From contig NZ_FWXY01000012.1 in NCBI RefSeq assembly GCF_900176365.1, positions 1-64,000 on the forward strand: DNA of 64,000 nt, in the 5' to 3' direction. Below are positions 53,830 through 63,623 of this stretch, piece after piece. This DNA is from Desulfocicer vacuolatum DSM 3385. GTDB taxonomy: Bacteria > Desulfobacterota > Desulfobacteria > Desulfobacterales > Desulfobacteraceae. Each line of letters begins with the position of its first letter. The first letter of the stretch is position 1. The notes under the pieces are model-generated. The model saw nothing but the letters and a program-made list of their open reading frames with translations, searched no databases and was not told where the DNA came from. The position numbers and the translations under genes are program-made.

Positions 53830-53916
53830 ATGAAACACCCCGGAAACCAGGGGTGTATTTCAAGCTTTATTGTGGGCAGGCCGAGGTCAGAATAAAGTCT
53901 GCCCATGGCAGTTTAT
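53827..53916 (+). repeat. Repeat family A, copy A8 (tandem with A7)
   Basis: Starts within the terminal TTATA of A7 and repeats the whole pattern: TATATGAAACACCCCGGAAA, GTATTTCAAGCTTTATTGTG, GTCTGCCCATGGCAGTTTAT. Confidence 0.85.
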
Positions 53917-54039
53917 AAAAAATTTGTATTTAAAAATGAATCTCAACAAGAATGCCAATAACGCACCCCTGACTCCACGTTGACAGAAAACGCTAAATTG
54001 AAAACCACTGAGTGCTTTAATTCAAAAAAAGGATTCATA

Positions 54040-54483
54040 ATGAAACCTATCACAGCCATATGCGTCATTCTTTTATTCATGTGGGCGACCCCATGCCTGG
54101 CAACAACCCTTCAACCCTGTGGGAGCTTTAAAACAGTTTCCGGAAAGGTATTGATCCAGCGACAGCAAAATACAATCACCGCAGCCACAGGAGAGCGGCT
54201 TTATCCCCGGGATCAAATTCAATCGGGAAAAGACGGCTCTGCCAGTATTGTACTCCAGGATAACACCATCATTTGCGTGGGACCGGACAGCACCATGAAC
54301 ATGGAAAAATTTATTTTCAACCCCAGCATGTATGAATATTCCCTGGCAACCCGCATGATAAAGGGCACGTTCCTGTTTCTGTCTGGCATCATCGCAAAAA
54401 TAGCCCCTGATAATGTTAAAATTCAAACCCCAGACGGTACCATTGCTGTTCGGGGAACCCGCTTTCTGGTAGAGGTGTTATGA
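54040..54483 (+). CDS. FecR-domain exported protein
   Basis: A protein of about 147 residues. The signal peptide is at about 1-21 (ending CLA), then a FecR domain: GKVLIQRQ, GERLYPRDQIQSGKDGSASIVLQDNT, and the closing IQTPDGTIAVRGTRFLVEV. FecR-domain proteins of this short, membrane-anchor-free kind often precede OmpA-like and CHASE2 genes and are thought to be periplasmic sensor parts. ATG 54040 with AAGGA upstream is preferred over a longer frame from 53980. It overlaps the next gene by four bases. Confidence 0.82.
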   Translation: MKPITAICVILLFMWATPCLATTLQPCGSFKTVSGKVLIQRQQNTITAATGERLYPRDQIQSGKDGSASIVLQDNTIICVGPDSTMNMEKFIFNPSMYEYSLATRMIKGTFLFLSGIIAKIAPDNVKIQTPDGTIAVRGTRFLVEVL

Positions 54484-55088
54484 CTTCAACAAAAATAAGA
54501 ACAATCCTTTTTACAATGGTAGTGGCCTTTCTGTTTACAGGCTGCTCATGCAAAAAAACCACGGTAATTTTACTGTCGGATCATGATAATAACGTGGGGC
54601 AGGTAAAAATAACAAACGCACATGGAAGCATAGTTCTTGACCAGGCAAATCATGGGGTTTCATTACGAAAACAGTATCGACCTAAGCATACCGTTGCCAT
54701 TGCTGAAAATAAAATCAAGGACCGTTTTGGATCAGTTCTGGCCGTAGAACCTGAGCTGCCAGCAAAATTCATTCTTTATTTTAAAAACGGGTCTGATGTT
54801 CTCACAAATAAATCCTTGGCCCGTATACCCGACATTGTGAATGAGATTAAACAACGATCGTCCATGGATATCAGCGTAGCAGGACACTGCGACCGCATGG
54901 GCAATGAAGACGTCAACATTGCACTTTCCTTAAAAAGAAGCCATCGAGTTTTAAATATTCTCCTGGATCAAGGCATTGATTCACAATTCATCCAAACCAG
55001 TTCACACGGAGAAGGGAACCCCCTTATTTTTACACCAGACAATGTGGCAGAACCCAGGAATCGACGAGTTGAAGTCATTGTCAAATAA
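54480..55088 (+). CDS. OmpA-family lipoprotein
   Basis: A 202-residue lipoprotein. The lipobox FTGC gives Cys22 as the lipidated residue. The C-terminal OmpA domain (about 95-200) has AGHCDRMGNEDVN, where TxGHTD is typical, and NRRVEV near the end, so it should bind peptidoglycan. The middle 25-90 shows no known domain. It overlaps the FecR gene and precedes the CHASE2 protein. Confidence 0.85.
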   Translation: MTSTKIRTILFTMVVAFLFTGCSCKKTTVILLSDHDNNVGQVKITNAHGSIVLDQANHGVSLRKQYRPKHTVAIAENKIKDRFGSVLAVEPELPAKFILYFKNGSDVLTNKSLARIPDIVNEIKQRSSMDISVAGHCDRMGNEDVNIALSLKRSHRVLNILLDQGIDSQFIQTSSHGEGNPLIFTPDNVAEPRNRRVEVIVK

Positions 55089-55264
55089 ACATTTTGAAAA
55101 ACGCGGTTTTTCAGTAGCATACTGATTAACCGGATTGGGAAAGTACAAATATCCATGGGACTTGTCTCCCGGGCATCCACATGCACATCATCAATATTTC
55201 TATTGAAACAAATACAAAATACATTTAAACCAAAACAAAAAATCTACAAAGGTACCTATCTTTT

Positions 55265-57274
55265 GTGAAAAAAAACAGTTCATATAAAAACACATTGCAA
55301 TTCCCGGATCAGGGGAAAAAAACCATTTTTAAAACGGGTTGTTTTCTCACCTTTTTTTTTATGCTTTTTTTTCTGTACCATCCTGCCTTTGTTACTTTTC
55401 TGGATCAAAAACTTTATGATGCCATACATTCTTCTCTCACCCACCGGGGTACCCCTCAACCGGTGATAGTGGATATTGATGACCAGAGCCTTGAAACCCA
55501 TGGACAGTGGCCTTGGTCCCGGGATCTACTGGCAAGCCTTTGCACCGTCATCCTCCAGGCATCTCCCCAAGCTGTGGGAATAGATATTTTGCTGTCGGAA
55601 CCGGACAGAACGTCCATACATCTGGCATTAAAAACCCTTAAAAAACGTTCGGGCATAACCATTCCCCTTGAGACAGCATCCGATACGATGTTTGACAATG
55701 ACTTAAACCTTGCCCGAGTATTACAAAAAGGACCTTTTATCCTGGCCTGTAAATTTCTCAGGCAAAAGGGAAATTCTTTACCCCCAGCTCTTTTACCCCT
55801 GGATGCAACGATGATTTCCCAGGACATCTCCACAGATAGCCTTCAACGCTTTCCTCCATGGAAGGGTATTCTCTCGCCCCTGCCCCGGTTTTTAAAGGCC
55901 TCCCAGGGAAGCGGATTTGTCAACGCCCTTTCCGACAGCGATGGTATTATCCGAAAAATTCCTTTAATTACAGCATACAAAGGCAAATTTTATCCCAATC
56001 TCTCCCTGGCCACCCTCATGCTGGCCATTGGTGCTAATAAAGTTTTCATAAAAAATGATTCCACAGGTATCACATCTATATCCATTAAAAATTTCACCAT
56101 ACCTGTGTCATCCCAGGGGCAAATGCTGCTTCATTTCCGTAAAACATCCTCCCCTTTCATCACACTATCCGCAGGTGATCTTCTTCAAGGTAAAATCAAC
56201 CCTGATATTATGAAAAATCGAATTGTTTTAATAGGAACATCGGCATCGGGCCTCGGAGATAATCACAGCACGCCCCTGGATCAATACTTTTTGGGTGTGG
56301 GGGTTCACGCCACTGCAATGGATAATATCTTAAACCAGAACATCCTCTCCCGCCCCTCCTGGGCCATGGGTATGGAGTGGGCTCTGGTTTTCCTTACGGG
56401 TCTCATTTCCACCTTGATGCTCGTCTATCTCAATTCATGGTTTTGCACCTTTACATTAATCGTGATGACAATATCCTTCTGGTTTATGGAACTGCTGTTT
56501 CTACAAAAAATGCATATTTTTATCTCAGTAACCTACCCATTCATTACCCTGTTTGTAAATTTTTTACTGTTAAGTGTTTTTCGGTTTCGCATGGAAGAAA
56601 AAAAAATGATCCAGAGAACCAAAGACATGGTGGCTGCCCAGAATCTCACTATTATCGGCATTACCTCCCTTGCCGCCACAAGAGACAAAGAGACCGGGAT
56701 GCACATCCGACGTACCAGCATTTTTGTTAAAATACTTGCCAATAGATTACGCCGGGCCCCTGGCTATAAAAATCGTCTGAACAATCACACCATAGAAATG
56801 ATGTTCAAATCTGCCCCCATGCACGACATTGGCAAGGTGGGGGTGCCCGATGCTGTTCTTCTTAAACCGGGCAAACTAACAGAAAATGAATTCAAAGAAA
56901 TCCAAAAACATACTGAACATGGCTGGCATGCCCTTGAAGATGCAGAAAAAATCTCGGGAATTCACGAAGAAACCTCTTTTTTAAAAGTTTCCAAAGAAAT
57001 CATTCGATGTCACCATGAAAAGTGGGATGGTTCAGGATACAACCAAGGACTAAAAGGAGAAGAGATTCCCCTATCTGCACGCCTTATGGCTGTGGCAGAT
57101 GTCTATGACGCCCTAACCTCCAAACGGGTATATAAAGACTCATTTGATCACACCAAGGCACGGGACATCATTGTTGAAGGCAGGGGAAGTCATTTTGACC
57201 CCGATGTGGTGGATGCTTTTCTTGAAGAACAGGAAAAATTTAAAAAAGTTGCCATTGAAATGGCTGACAAATAA
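55265..57274 (+). CDS. CHASE2-domain membrane receptor with HD-GYP phosphodiesterase output
   Basis: A 669-residue sensor. One N-terminal helix (about 22-42), a large periplasmic CHASE2 domain (about 50-345, with DQSLETHGQWPWSRD), three membrane helices (about 365-440), then a cytosolic HD-GYP domain (about 455-655). The HD motif HDIGK begins at residue 520. The GYP motif reads GYN at 591-593, with Asn where Pro is usual, while HH...DG and the NQGLKGEEIP remainder are intact. It would hydrolyse cyclic di-GMP in response to a periplasmic signal. GTG 55265 start. Confidence 0.88.
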   Translation: MKKNSSYKNTLQFPDQGKKTIFKTGCFLTFFFMLFFLYHPAFVTFLDQKLYDAIHSSLTHRGTPQPVIVDIDDQSLETHGQWPWSRDLLASLCTVILQASPQAVGIDILLSEPDRTSIHLALKTLKKRSGITIPLETASDTMFDNDLNLARVLQKGPFILACKFLRQKGNSLPPALLPLDATMISQDISTDSLQRFPPWKGILSPLPRFLKASQGSGFVNALSDSDGIIRKIPLITAYKGKFYPNLSLATLMLAIGANKVFIKNDSTGITSISIKNFTIPVSSQGQMLLHFRKTSSPFITLSAGDLLQGKINPDIMKNRIVLIGTSASGLGDNHSTPLDQYFLGVGVHATAMDNILNQNILSRPSWAMGMEWALVFLTGLISTLMLVYLNSWFCTFTLIVMTISFWFMELLFLQKMHIFISVTYPFITLFVNFLLLSVFRFRMEEKKMIQRTKDMVAAQNLTIIGITSLAATRDKETGMHIRRTSIFVKILANRLRRAPGYKNRLNNHTIEMMFKSAPMHDIGKVGVPDAVLLKPGKLTENEFKEIQKHTEHGWHALEDAEKISGIHEETSFLKVSKEIIRCHHEKWDGSGYNQGLKGEEIPLSARLMAVADVYDALTSKRVYKDSFDHTKARDIIVEGRGSHFDPDVVDAFLEEQEKFKKVAIEMADK

Positions 57275-57369
57275 TACCTAAATAATAGAAAAAGTAGCCA
57301 ACTGCTCCCGATACAACAAACTGAAAATCCGAAATCTAAATTAATACAAACGCACCTTAAAACAAATAA

Positions 57370-58332
57370 ATGCCCACGTATCAAACAAAGGAGCACAACA
57401 TCAATAAAGAGCAAAAAAAAACAAGACAAAAAAAAGCCATGCTCACTGTAAATGTGGGGCTGGTGGCGAATACACTCCTTGCCCTCTTAAAAACCACCAT
57501 CGGGATCATGGCCCATAGTCCGGCCCTTCTGGCAGACGGCATTAACTCCACTTCAGATGTGGCTTACGGCATTGCTGTTAATATATTCATGCGGCTTTCG
57601 GGAAAACCTGCCGACAATGAACATCCCTATGGGCATGAGCAACTTGAAAGCATCGCCGCTGTGGTGGTGGGGGCCTTTGTCATTACCACGGCCATTGCCA
57701 TTTTCTGGAACAGCATTAATACCATCTATGAACTCTTTACAGCCCAGACAGTCTCCCAGGGGGCAAGTGTACAAGCCCTGTGGGTGGCTTTATTCACTGT
57801 GGGATTAAAATTAATTCTCACAGCCTGGACCCGCAACATTGGTAAGCAGACCCAAAACAGTGCGGTCATTGCCCTGGCTGCAGATCACCGCAACGATGTG
57901 TTTGCCTCTGTGGCAGCCACTCTGGGTATTTTCTTTGGTCGCATGGGCTATGCATGGATTGATCCCCTGGCCGGTGCAGTGGTTTCTTTGATTATTCTGC
58001 ATACAGGTGTGGAGATCCTCAAGGATGCCGCAGGGGAGCTCATGGATACAGTGCCGGGTCAGGCCCTGGGACAAGAAATCCAAACCCTCATTACACAAAT
58101 CAATGGCGTGGAGCAGGTGGAAGAAATAAAAACCCATTGGTTCGGCCCCTACCTTGTGGCCAATATAACCATAGGAGTTAATGCCACCCTCACCGTGGCC
58201 CAGGGGGATCACATCGCCACCCAGGTGGAAAAAATCCTGATCAACGGGGTTGACCCCATGAGACGGGTTTATGTTCATTATCACCCCACACGGGAATTTA
58301 CTCCACTAAAACAGAGTAAGTTTCAATGCTGA
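57370..58332 (+). CDS. Cation diffusion facilitator family transporter
   Basis: A 320-residue CDF antiporter with six membrane helices. HSPALLADGINSTSDV lies at about 48-63 and the cytosolic-side HPYGHEQLES at about 83-92; ADHRNDVFAS in helix V has the paired Asp/His metal ligands. The C-terminal cytosolic domain (about 225-310) is present. It exports divalent metals (Zn, Fe or Mn) against protons; the metal cannot be inferred. No regulator is adjacent. Confidence 0.9.
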   Translation: MPTYQTKEHNINKEQKKTRQKKAMLTVNVGLVANTLLALLKTTIGIMAHSPALLADGINSTSDVAYGIAVNIFMRLSGKPADNEHPYGHEQLESIAAVVVGAFVITTAIAIFWNSINTIYELFTAQTVSQGASVQALWVALFTVGLKLILTAWTRNIGKQTQNSAVIALAADHRNDVFASVAATLGIFFGRMGYAWIDPLAGAVVSLIILHTGVEILKDAAGELMDTVPGQALGQEIQTLITQINGVEQVEEIKTHWFGPYLVANITIGVNATLTVAQGDHIATQVEKILINGVDPMRRVYVHYHPTREFTPLKQSKFQC

Positions 58333-58351
58333 GTGTGATACTTTGCTTTTA

Positions 58352-58424
58352 ATTTCAGCATGATCGGCTATGGCATCAATGGTGCCCCCCCCCCACGGCT
58401 TGCATTGATTATTAACGCTGAAAT
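58352..58424 (+). terminator. Nested hairpin after the CDF gene
   Basis: ATTTCAGC and GCTGAAAT form the outer stem; ATCAAT and ATTGAT form an inner one around a C-run. Followed by a T-rich stretch. A terminator is likely but the long loop is unusual. Confidence 0.4.
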
Positions 58425-58488
58425 TTATTTATTGCAGGTTGCATTTCCATGAATATGTGGGTTATTATAAAAAGTTTATGAAATTTCC

Positions 58489-58573
58489 ATATGAAACACT
58501 CCGCAGATCAAGGCGTGTTTCAAGCTTCGTTGTGGGCAGACCGAGGTCAGAATGCGGTCCGCAGTGGCTGTTA
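58489..58573 (+). repeat. Repeat family A, copy A9
   Basis: CATATGAAACACTCCGCAGA, GTGTTTCAAGCTTCGTTGTG and GGTCCGCAGTGGCTGTTA match the family with some changes in the second hairpin. Confidence 0.75.
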
Positions 58574-58707
58574 CAAAGATAGATATAAAACCACAAATAT
58601 GAAACCTATACCCATTCACAACAAGCTACTTTTCTGATAATTGGCAAAAAGACAGTAGTTTCATAATGGACAACATACATCCAAAGGCTCTCAATAAAGG
58701 TTAAAAG

Positions 58708-60009
58708 ATGCAAATATACCAATACCCCTCGCCCGAGGGAGAAAAAAAAATCAGTGATACCATTGAAAGAGGACTTGGCTATACACAAGAAGATTACAAC
58801 AATGTGGAAGCCTATATAAATGATGTGAAAAAAAGAGGCGATGACGCCCTGCTGGAATACACCCGAAAATTTGATTCCAGCGCCATCACCTTGGAAAATC
58901 TCAAGGTCAGTGAAGAGGAGTTCAACCAGGCAATGGAAACACTGGATGACTCTTTTTTAAAGGCCCTGGACCGTGCCGTGGCCCAGCTGACGCAATTTCA
59001 CCGACAGCAAAAAGAAAAATCATGGATCGACACCCCCAGGCAAGGGGTGATGGTGGGTCAACTGGTAAGACCTGTGGACGCCGCAGGTATATATGCCCCG
59101 GGTGCCCAGGGCGGCAAAACGCCCTTGGTATCCTCAGTTTTAATGGGGGGGATCCCGGCCAAAGTGGCAGGGGTTGAAACCGTTATACTCATGACCCCAC
59201 CCATGGCCGACGGTACCGTCAATCCCCACATGCTGGCTGCGGCAAAAAAAGTGGGCATTGACCGGGTATTCAAGGCCGGAAGCGCCTGGGCCATTGCAGC
59301 CATGGCCCACGGAACCCCCATGGTTCCCCGGGTGGATGTCATTGTGGGCCCCGGCAATATTTATGTCACCCTGGCCAAAAAGATTGTTTCCGGCACCGTG
59401 GGCATTGACATGATTGCCGGTCCCAGCGAAATTCTGATCATTGCAGACAACGGGGCAAATCCGGATTTTCTGGCAGCAGATCTTCTTTCCCAGGCAGAGC
59501 ATGATATCATGGCTTCTGCCATCCTGATCACGGACTCAAAGGACCTTGCCATTGCCACCCAACAAGCGGTAAAAATGCAACTCCAAGCCCTTTCCCGCAG
59601 AGACATTGCCACCCCATCCATGAAAAATTTTGGTGCAGCCCTGGTGGTCCCGGATATTGGGACAGCCATAAACCTTGCCAACCGTTTGGCCCCGGAACAC
59701 CTGGAACTTGTAATCAAAGAGCCCTTTGAGTGTATTGATCGCATCAAGAACGCCGGTGCCATCTTCATTGGGCCCTACACACCGGAACCTGTGGGGGACT
59801 ACATTGCAGGCCCCAACCATGTATTGCCCACAGCAGGAACAGCGCGTTTTTCTTCAGCCCTGTGTGTGGATAACTTCACAAAAAAAAGCAGTCTTATCAA
59901 CTACTCCCGGGAGGCATTCCTGGCAGAGGCAGATGATATTATTACCCTTGCTGAAACCGAAGGGCTGGACGCCCATGCCAATGCCATAAAAATAAGACGT
60001 CAAGGGTAA
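58708..60009 (+). CDS. hisD: Histidinol dehydrogenase
   Basis: A 433-residue zinc enzyme that oxidises L-histidinol to histidine in two NAD-dependent steps. GPGNIYVTLAKK, GPSEILIIAD, LSQAEHD and PEHLEL carry zinc and catalytic residues. Length is standard. No other his gene lies in the window, so the histidine genes are dispersed in this genome. Confidence 0.96.
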   Translation: MQIYQYPSPEGEKKISDTIERGLGYTQEDYNNVEAYINDVKKRGDDALLEYTRKFDSSAITLENLKVSEEEFNQAMETLDDSFLKALDRAVAQLTQFHRQQKEKSWIDTPRQGVMVGQLVRPVDAAGIYAPGAQGGKTPLVSSVLMGGIPAKVAGVETVILMTPPMADGTVNPHMLAAAKKVGIDRVFKAGSAWAIAAMAHGTPMVPRVDVIVGPGNIYVTLAKKIVSGTVGIDMIAGPSEILIIADNGANPDFLAADLLSQAEHDIMASAILITDSKDLAIATQQAVKMQLQALSRRDIATPSMKNFGAALVVPDIGTAINLANRLAPEHLELVIKEPFECIDRIKNAGAIFIGPYTPEPVGDYIAGPNHVLPTAGTARFSSALCVDNFTKKSSLINYSREAFLAEADDIITLAETEGLDAHANAIKIRRQG

Positions 60010-60031
60010 GACTGGGTATCAGCCATTGGCA

Positions 60032-60253
60032 TTACTGATTACCAAACCCGTTTTGGGCACTGCAATCAGGGCATTCCCAGGTAATACCGTTGCATGTCAT
60101 TCCCCATTCGTTCTCATACATGCATTCCTGGCAGATGGAGAATCCGCACCGGCAATTCCAGCAAAATTGAAATTCTCTGCCACAGCAGTGGCAGAGATGT
60201 ATCTTTTTGCTCCGTCTTTTTTCCTTTCGTGATTGTTGAGTTGCCTCAGTCAT
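60032..60253 (-). CDS. Small zinc-ribbon protein, unrecognised
   Basis: A protein of about 73 residues with ten cysteines, mostly in CxxC pairs (CHCC, CWNC, CQEC, CPDC), so it probably folds around two or more zinc ions. The N terminus is very basic (RKEKRRSKK), which suggests nucleic-acid or acidic-partner binding. ATG 60253 has AGGAGAAA directly upstream. It is opposite to hisD and polA. Function not known. Confidence 0.7.
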   Translation of the reverse strand: MTEATQQSRKEKRRSKKIHLCHCCGREFQFCWNCRCGFSICQECMYENEWGMTCNGITWECPDCSAQNGFGNQ

Positions 60254-60271
60254 ATTTTCTCCTAAGGGTTT

Positions 60272-60368
60272 TTTATATGAAAAAGTGGGCACTGGGTATT
60301 AGGTTCTGGGTGCTCACAGCAACTACTTTTTCATTATTCGTTGTGGCTGGTACTTACAGCCATGTGGG
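60272..60368 (+). repeat. Repeat family F, copy 1
   Basis: Matches 63850-63957 in inverted orientation: CACTGGGTATTAGGTTCTGG, then GTGCTCACAGC and TTGTGGCTGGT...TACAGCCATGT. It is directly followed by A10. In both places F sits next to an A element. Confidence 0.75.
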
Positions 60369-60459
60369 TTATATGAAATACTCCGCAAACCAGAAACGTA
60401 TTTCAAGCTTTGTTGTGGGCAGAACCGCATCAGAATAAGGTCTGCCCATGGCAGTTATA
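60369..60459 (+). repeat. Repeat family A, copy A10
   Basis: Well preserved: TTATATGAAATACTCCGCAA, GTATTTCAAGCTTTGTTGTG, and GGTCTGCCCATGGCAGTTAT. Located about 140 bases before polA. Confidence 0.85.
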
Positions 60460-60597
60460 AAAAAACCACAACCAACCAAAGAAATGCTTATACAGGGTTT
60501 GTTCTTATTTTTGAAGTTTTTTTAAGAGACTTGTTTTTAAGACCAGGCATTATATATCCTATAAATCTGCAACCTCTCCATAAGGAATTTACAATAC

Positions 60598-63282
60598 ATG
60601 AACAAAAAAAAACTCTTTCTCATTGACGGCAGCGCCTATCTTTACCGGGCATTCCATGCCATCCGAAATTTATCAAATTCCAAGGGACTCCCCACCAATG
60701 CCACCTTTGGATTCACCCGGATGCTTTTAAAACTGATCAAAGAGGAAACACCGGAATACATTGCTCTGTTTTTTGATGTTAAAGGTCCCACCTTTCGCCA
60801 TGAGATGTATGACCAATACAAAGCCAACCGCCCCCCCATGCCAGAAGAGATGGCCCAGCAAATTCCTTATATCAAGCAGATAATCACCGCCTTTGGTATT
60901 CCCATTGTTGAAAAAAAAGGATTTGAAGCCGATGATCTCATTGGTACCTGTGCCAGACTGGGCCAGGAAAAAGGATTTTCCACCGTCATGGTCACAGGGG
61001 ATAAAGACTTCATGCAGCTTGTCACTGACCACTGCATCATCTACGACCCCATGAAAGATAAAACCATTGACAAGGCAACCATCCAGGCCGAGTTCAATCT
61101 TTCCCCGACACAGATTATAGACATGCTGGGTCTGGCCGGTGATACCGCAGACAACATCCCCGGGGTTCCGGGTGTGGGGCCCAAAACGGCCATGAAACTG
61201 TTGGAGGCCCATGGCAGTGTCCAGGGAATTTACGACAATCTTGATGAACTGAAAAAGAAAAAGGCCCTGCACAAAAAACTCTCTGAAAACAAGGAACAGG
61301 CGTTTTTAAGCCGACAACTGGTGGCCATTGATCAACATGTAAAAATTCCTTTTAACATTGAAGATTTTAAAGCTGTTGCTCCGGACAATGAAACCCTTTT
61401 CAACCTCTTCCAGGCGCTTGAGTTCAGACAGCTTCAAAAGGAATTCACCCGGGAATCAGAGCCTGTGGAAAAAACCTATGTCTGCCTCACGGACCTGAAA
61501 AACATCAAGCAACAGCTGAATCGTTTGAAAAAGGCGGACATCTTTGCCATTGACACCGAAACCACATCCAAGCATCCCATGCAGGCTGAACTTGTGGGCA
61601 TCTCCTTTTCCCATGAACCCCACAAGGCATACTATATTCCAGTGGGACATGTGGCCTTTGGCAATGAAAAATTTGTACAGCCGGATCGCGAAACAGTTCT
61701 GGCGCTTATTAAGCCCATTCTGGAAGATGCTGCCATACCCAAGGTGGGACAAAACATCAAATATGACTACATTGTACTTTCCCGGTGCGGTATTTCCATG
61801 CAGGGCATGGCCTTTGACACCATGATTGCCTCCCACCTGCTCAACCCCTCCCGCCGGGGACACAGCCTGGATCAAATTGCTCTGGACCTGCTGGGGCACA
61901 AAACAATCAAATATGAAGAAATTGTGGGAAAGGGAAAGAATCAAATAACCTTTAACGAGGTGGAAATTGAAAAAGCTGTGGATTATGCAGCAGAGGATGC
62001 AGATATCACCCTTCTGGCGTATCACATTTTGGAAAAACGTATCCGGGAAAACGAACTTGACAGCCTGATGCAGGAAATTGAGATGCCCCTGGTACCGGTG
62101 CTGGCCGGCATGGAAATGAACGGTATCCAGGTGGACAGGGACAAGCTGTCCAATCTATCCAAGGGCTTTGAACAGGAACTTGCCGGCATTGAGGAAGAGA
62201 TATTTTCCCTTGCAGGGGAACGATTCAATGTCAATTCCTCCCAGCAACTGGGGGCCGTTCTTTTTGAAAAACTAAAACTTCCCACACAGAAAAAAACAAA
62301 AAAAAAGACCGGGTATTCAACGGATATTGATGTATTGACAAAGCTTGCCCAATCCCATGAACTCCCGGGTTTAATCCTGCGCTATCGTTCCCTTGGTAAA
62401 TTAAAATCCACCTACACCGATGCATTACAATTGTTGATTCATCCCCAGACCCACCGGATTCACACCTCATTTAACCAAAGCATCACTGCCACAGGACGGT
62501 TGAGCAGTTCCGATCCCAATCTTCAAAACATCCCCATCCGCACCCCGGAGGGCAAAGAGATCAGGGCGTCATTCATTCCCCGGCAGGGGCATGTCCTGGT
62601 GGCAGCGGATTACTCCCAGATTGAGCTTCGCATTTTGGCCCATTGTGCAGAGGATGAAATTTTAATTGATGCCTTTACCCATGATGAAGACATTCACACC
62701 CGTACAGCAACAGAGGTGTTCAACGCCCTGCCCGGATTTATCACCCCTGAATTGCGCCGCCAGGCCAAGGCCATTAATTTTGGGATTGTCTACGGCATGG
62801 GAGCATTTAAGCTGGGAAAAGAGCTGGAAATCAGCCGAAAAATGGCACAGACATACATTGATAACTACTTTAAACGGTACGCCGGGGTGAAAAACTACAT
62901 TGACACCACCATTGCCACAGCCCGGGAAACCGGAGAAGTAACAACGCTTTTGGGTAGGAAAAGACGACTGGAGGACATCAATGCCGCCAATGCCAACATG
63001 CGCGGATTTGCAGAAAGAATGGCCATCAACACTCCCATCCAGGGCAGTGCCGCAGATCTGATCAAACTTGCCATGATCCAGATGGAAAAAGCGTTGACAA
63101 AAAAAAAGATGGCATCAAAAATGCTCTTGTCCGTGCACGATGAAATTCTTTTTGAGGTTCCGGAAAAAGAGGTAAATGCCCTGACGGCACTGGCCCGGGA
63201 AGTGATGGAAAACGTATTTACCCTCAAGGTTCCACTGAAGGTGAACATTGATGCCGGAAACAACTGGGCCGAGGCCCATTGA
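60598..63282 (+). CDS. polA: DNA polymerase I
   Basis: An 894-residue polymerase with all three domains. The 5'-3' flap exonuclease covers about 1-290 (KGPTFRHEMYDQYKANRP, GDKDFMQLV, GVPGVGPKTA). The 3'-5' proofreading domain has Asp319 and Glu321 in IDTETTS, so it looks active. The polymerase domain (about 500-894) has VAADYSQIELRILAH, the RQAKAINFGIVYGM helix and HDEILFEVP. The upstream AAGGAAT lies about ten bases before the ATG. Confidence 0.97.
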   Translation: MNKKKLFLIDGSAYLYRAFHAIRNLSNSKGLPTNATFGFTRMLLKLIKEETPEYIALFFDVKGPTFRHEMYDQYKANRPPMPEEMAQQIPYIKQIITAFGIPIVEKKGFEADDLIGTCARLGQEKGFSTVMVTGDKDFMQLVTDHCIIYDPMKDKTIDKATIQAEFNLSPTQIIDMLGLAGDTADNIPGVPGVGPKTAMKLLEAHGSVQGIYDNLDELKKKKALHKKLSENKEQAFLSRQLVAIDQHVKIPFNIEDFKAVAPDNETLFNLFQALEFRQLQKEFTRESEPVEKTYVCLTDLKNIKQQLNRLKKADIFAIDTETTSKHPMQAELVGISFSHEPHKAYYIPVGHVAFGNEKFVQPDRETVLALIKPILEDAAIPKVGQNIKYDYIVLSRCGISMQGMAFDTMIASHLLNPSRRGHSLDQIALDLLGHKTIKYEEIVGKGKNQITFNEVEIEKAVDYAAEDADITLLAYHILEKRIRENELDSLMQEIEMPLVPVLAGMEMNGIQVDRDKLSNLSKGFEQELAGIEEEIFSLAGERFNVNSSQQLGAVLFEKLKLPTQKKTKKKTGYSTDIDVLTKLAQSHELPGLILRYRSLGKLKSTYTDALQLLIHPQTHRIHTSFNQSITATGRLSSSDPNLQNIPIRTPEGKEIRASFIPRQGHVLVAADYSQIELRILAHCAEDEILIDAFTHDEDIHTRTATEVFNALPGFITPELRRQAKAINFGIVYGMGAFKLGKELEISRKMAQTYIDNYFKRYAGVKNYIDTTIATARETGEVTTLLGRKRRLEDINAANANMRGFAERMAINTPIQGSAADLIKLAMIQMEKALTKKKMASKMLLSVHDEILFEVPEKEVNALTALAREVMENVFTLKVPLKVNIDAGNNWAEAH

Positions 63283-63392
63283 TCCGGGATTTAATCTCTC
63301 CGGTGCAGAAAAGGCAGAAATACCGGCCAAGGCAGTTATGGATTTAATCACAACATCAACAACATCAGGCTTATTTTTTACCGGTGCCTACC

Positions 63393-63578
63393 CTACTCTT
63401 GTTGTGACTCCGACGGTGCCGACTTTTCCTGCAACGCCCCTTTAACCGTTTCTGAAACTGTCCGGTGGACATCAACAAAGGATTCATGGATGCTGGTGGG
63501 GGAAAGCCGCCCCATTTCAATGAATTTCACCACAATTTCTTTGGTGGTTCTCAGTATTTGTTCGTCTATGGATTTCAT
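63393..63578 (-). CDS. Small hypothetical protein of 61 residues
   Basis: A mostly helical, polar frame beginning MKSIDEQILRTTKEI. The two segments IVVKFIEMGRLSPTS and FVDVHRTVSETVKGAL look like conserved helices of a small regulatory or structural protein. The start is uncertain: ATG 63578 has GGAG too close, and in-frame TTG 63614 or GTG 63623 would lengthen it to 76. It is convergent with polA. I do not recognise the family with confidence. Confidence 0.55.
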   Translation of the reverse strand: MKSIDEQILRTTKEIVVKFIEMGRLSPTSIHESFVDVHRTVSETVKGALQEKSAPSESQQE

Positions 63579-63623
63579 ACTCCATCTGATACCAAAGAAA
63601 TTCGCGGGGGTCAACCTTCCCAC

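Larger units (their letters stand above)
58333..58707. other. Gap between CDF transporter and hisD
   Basis: No gene. It contains a nested hairpin at 58352-58424 and repeat copy A9 at 58489-58573. The hisD promoter is presumably in the last 130 bases. Confidence 0.5.

Noticed and set aside
53741-53916. Tandem family A repeats considered as a CRISPR array
   Set aside because: Only two units, no spacers between them, copies scattered elsewhere, and no cas genes in the window.
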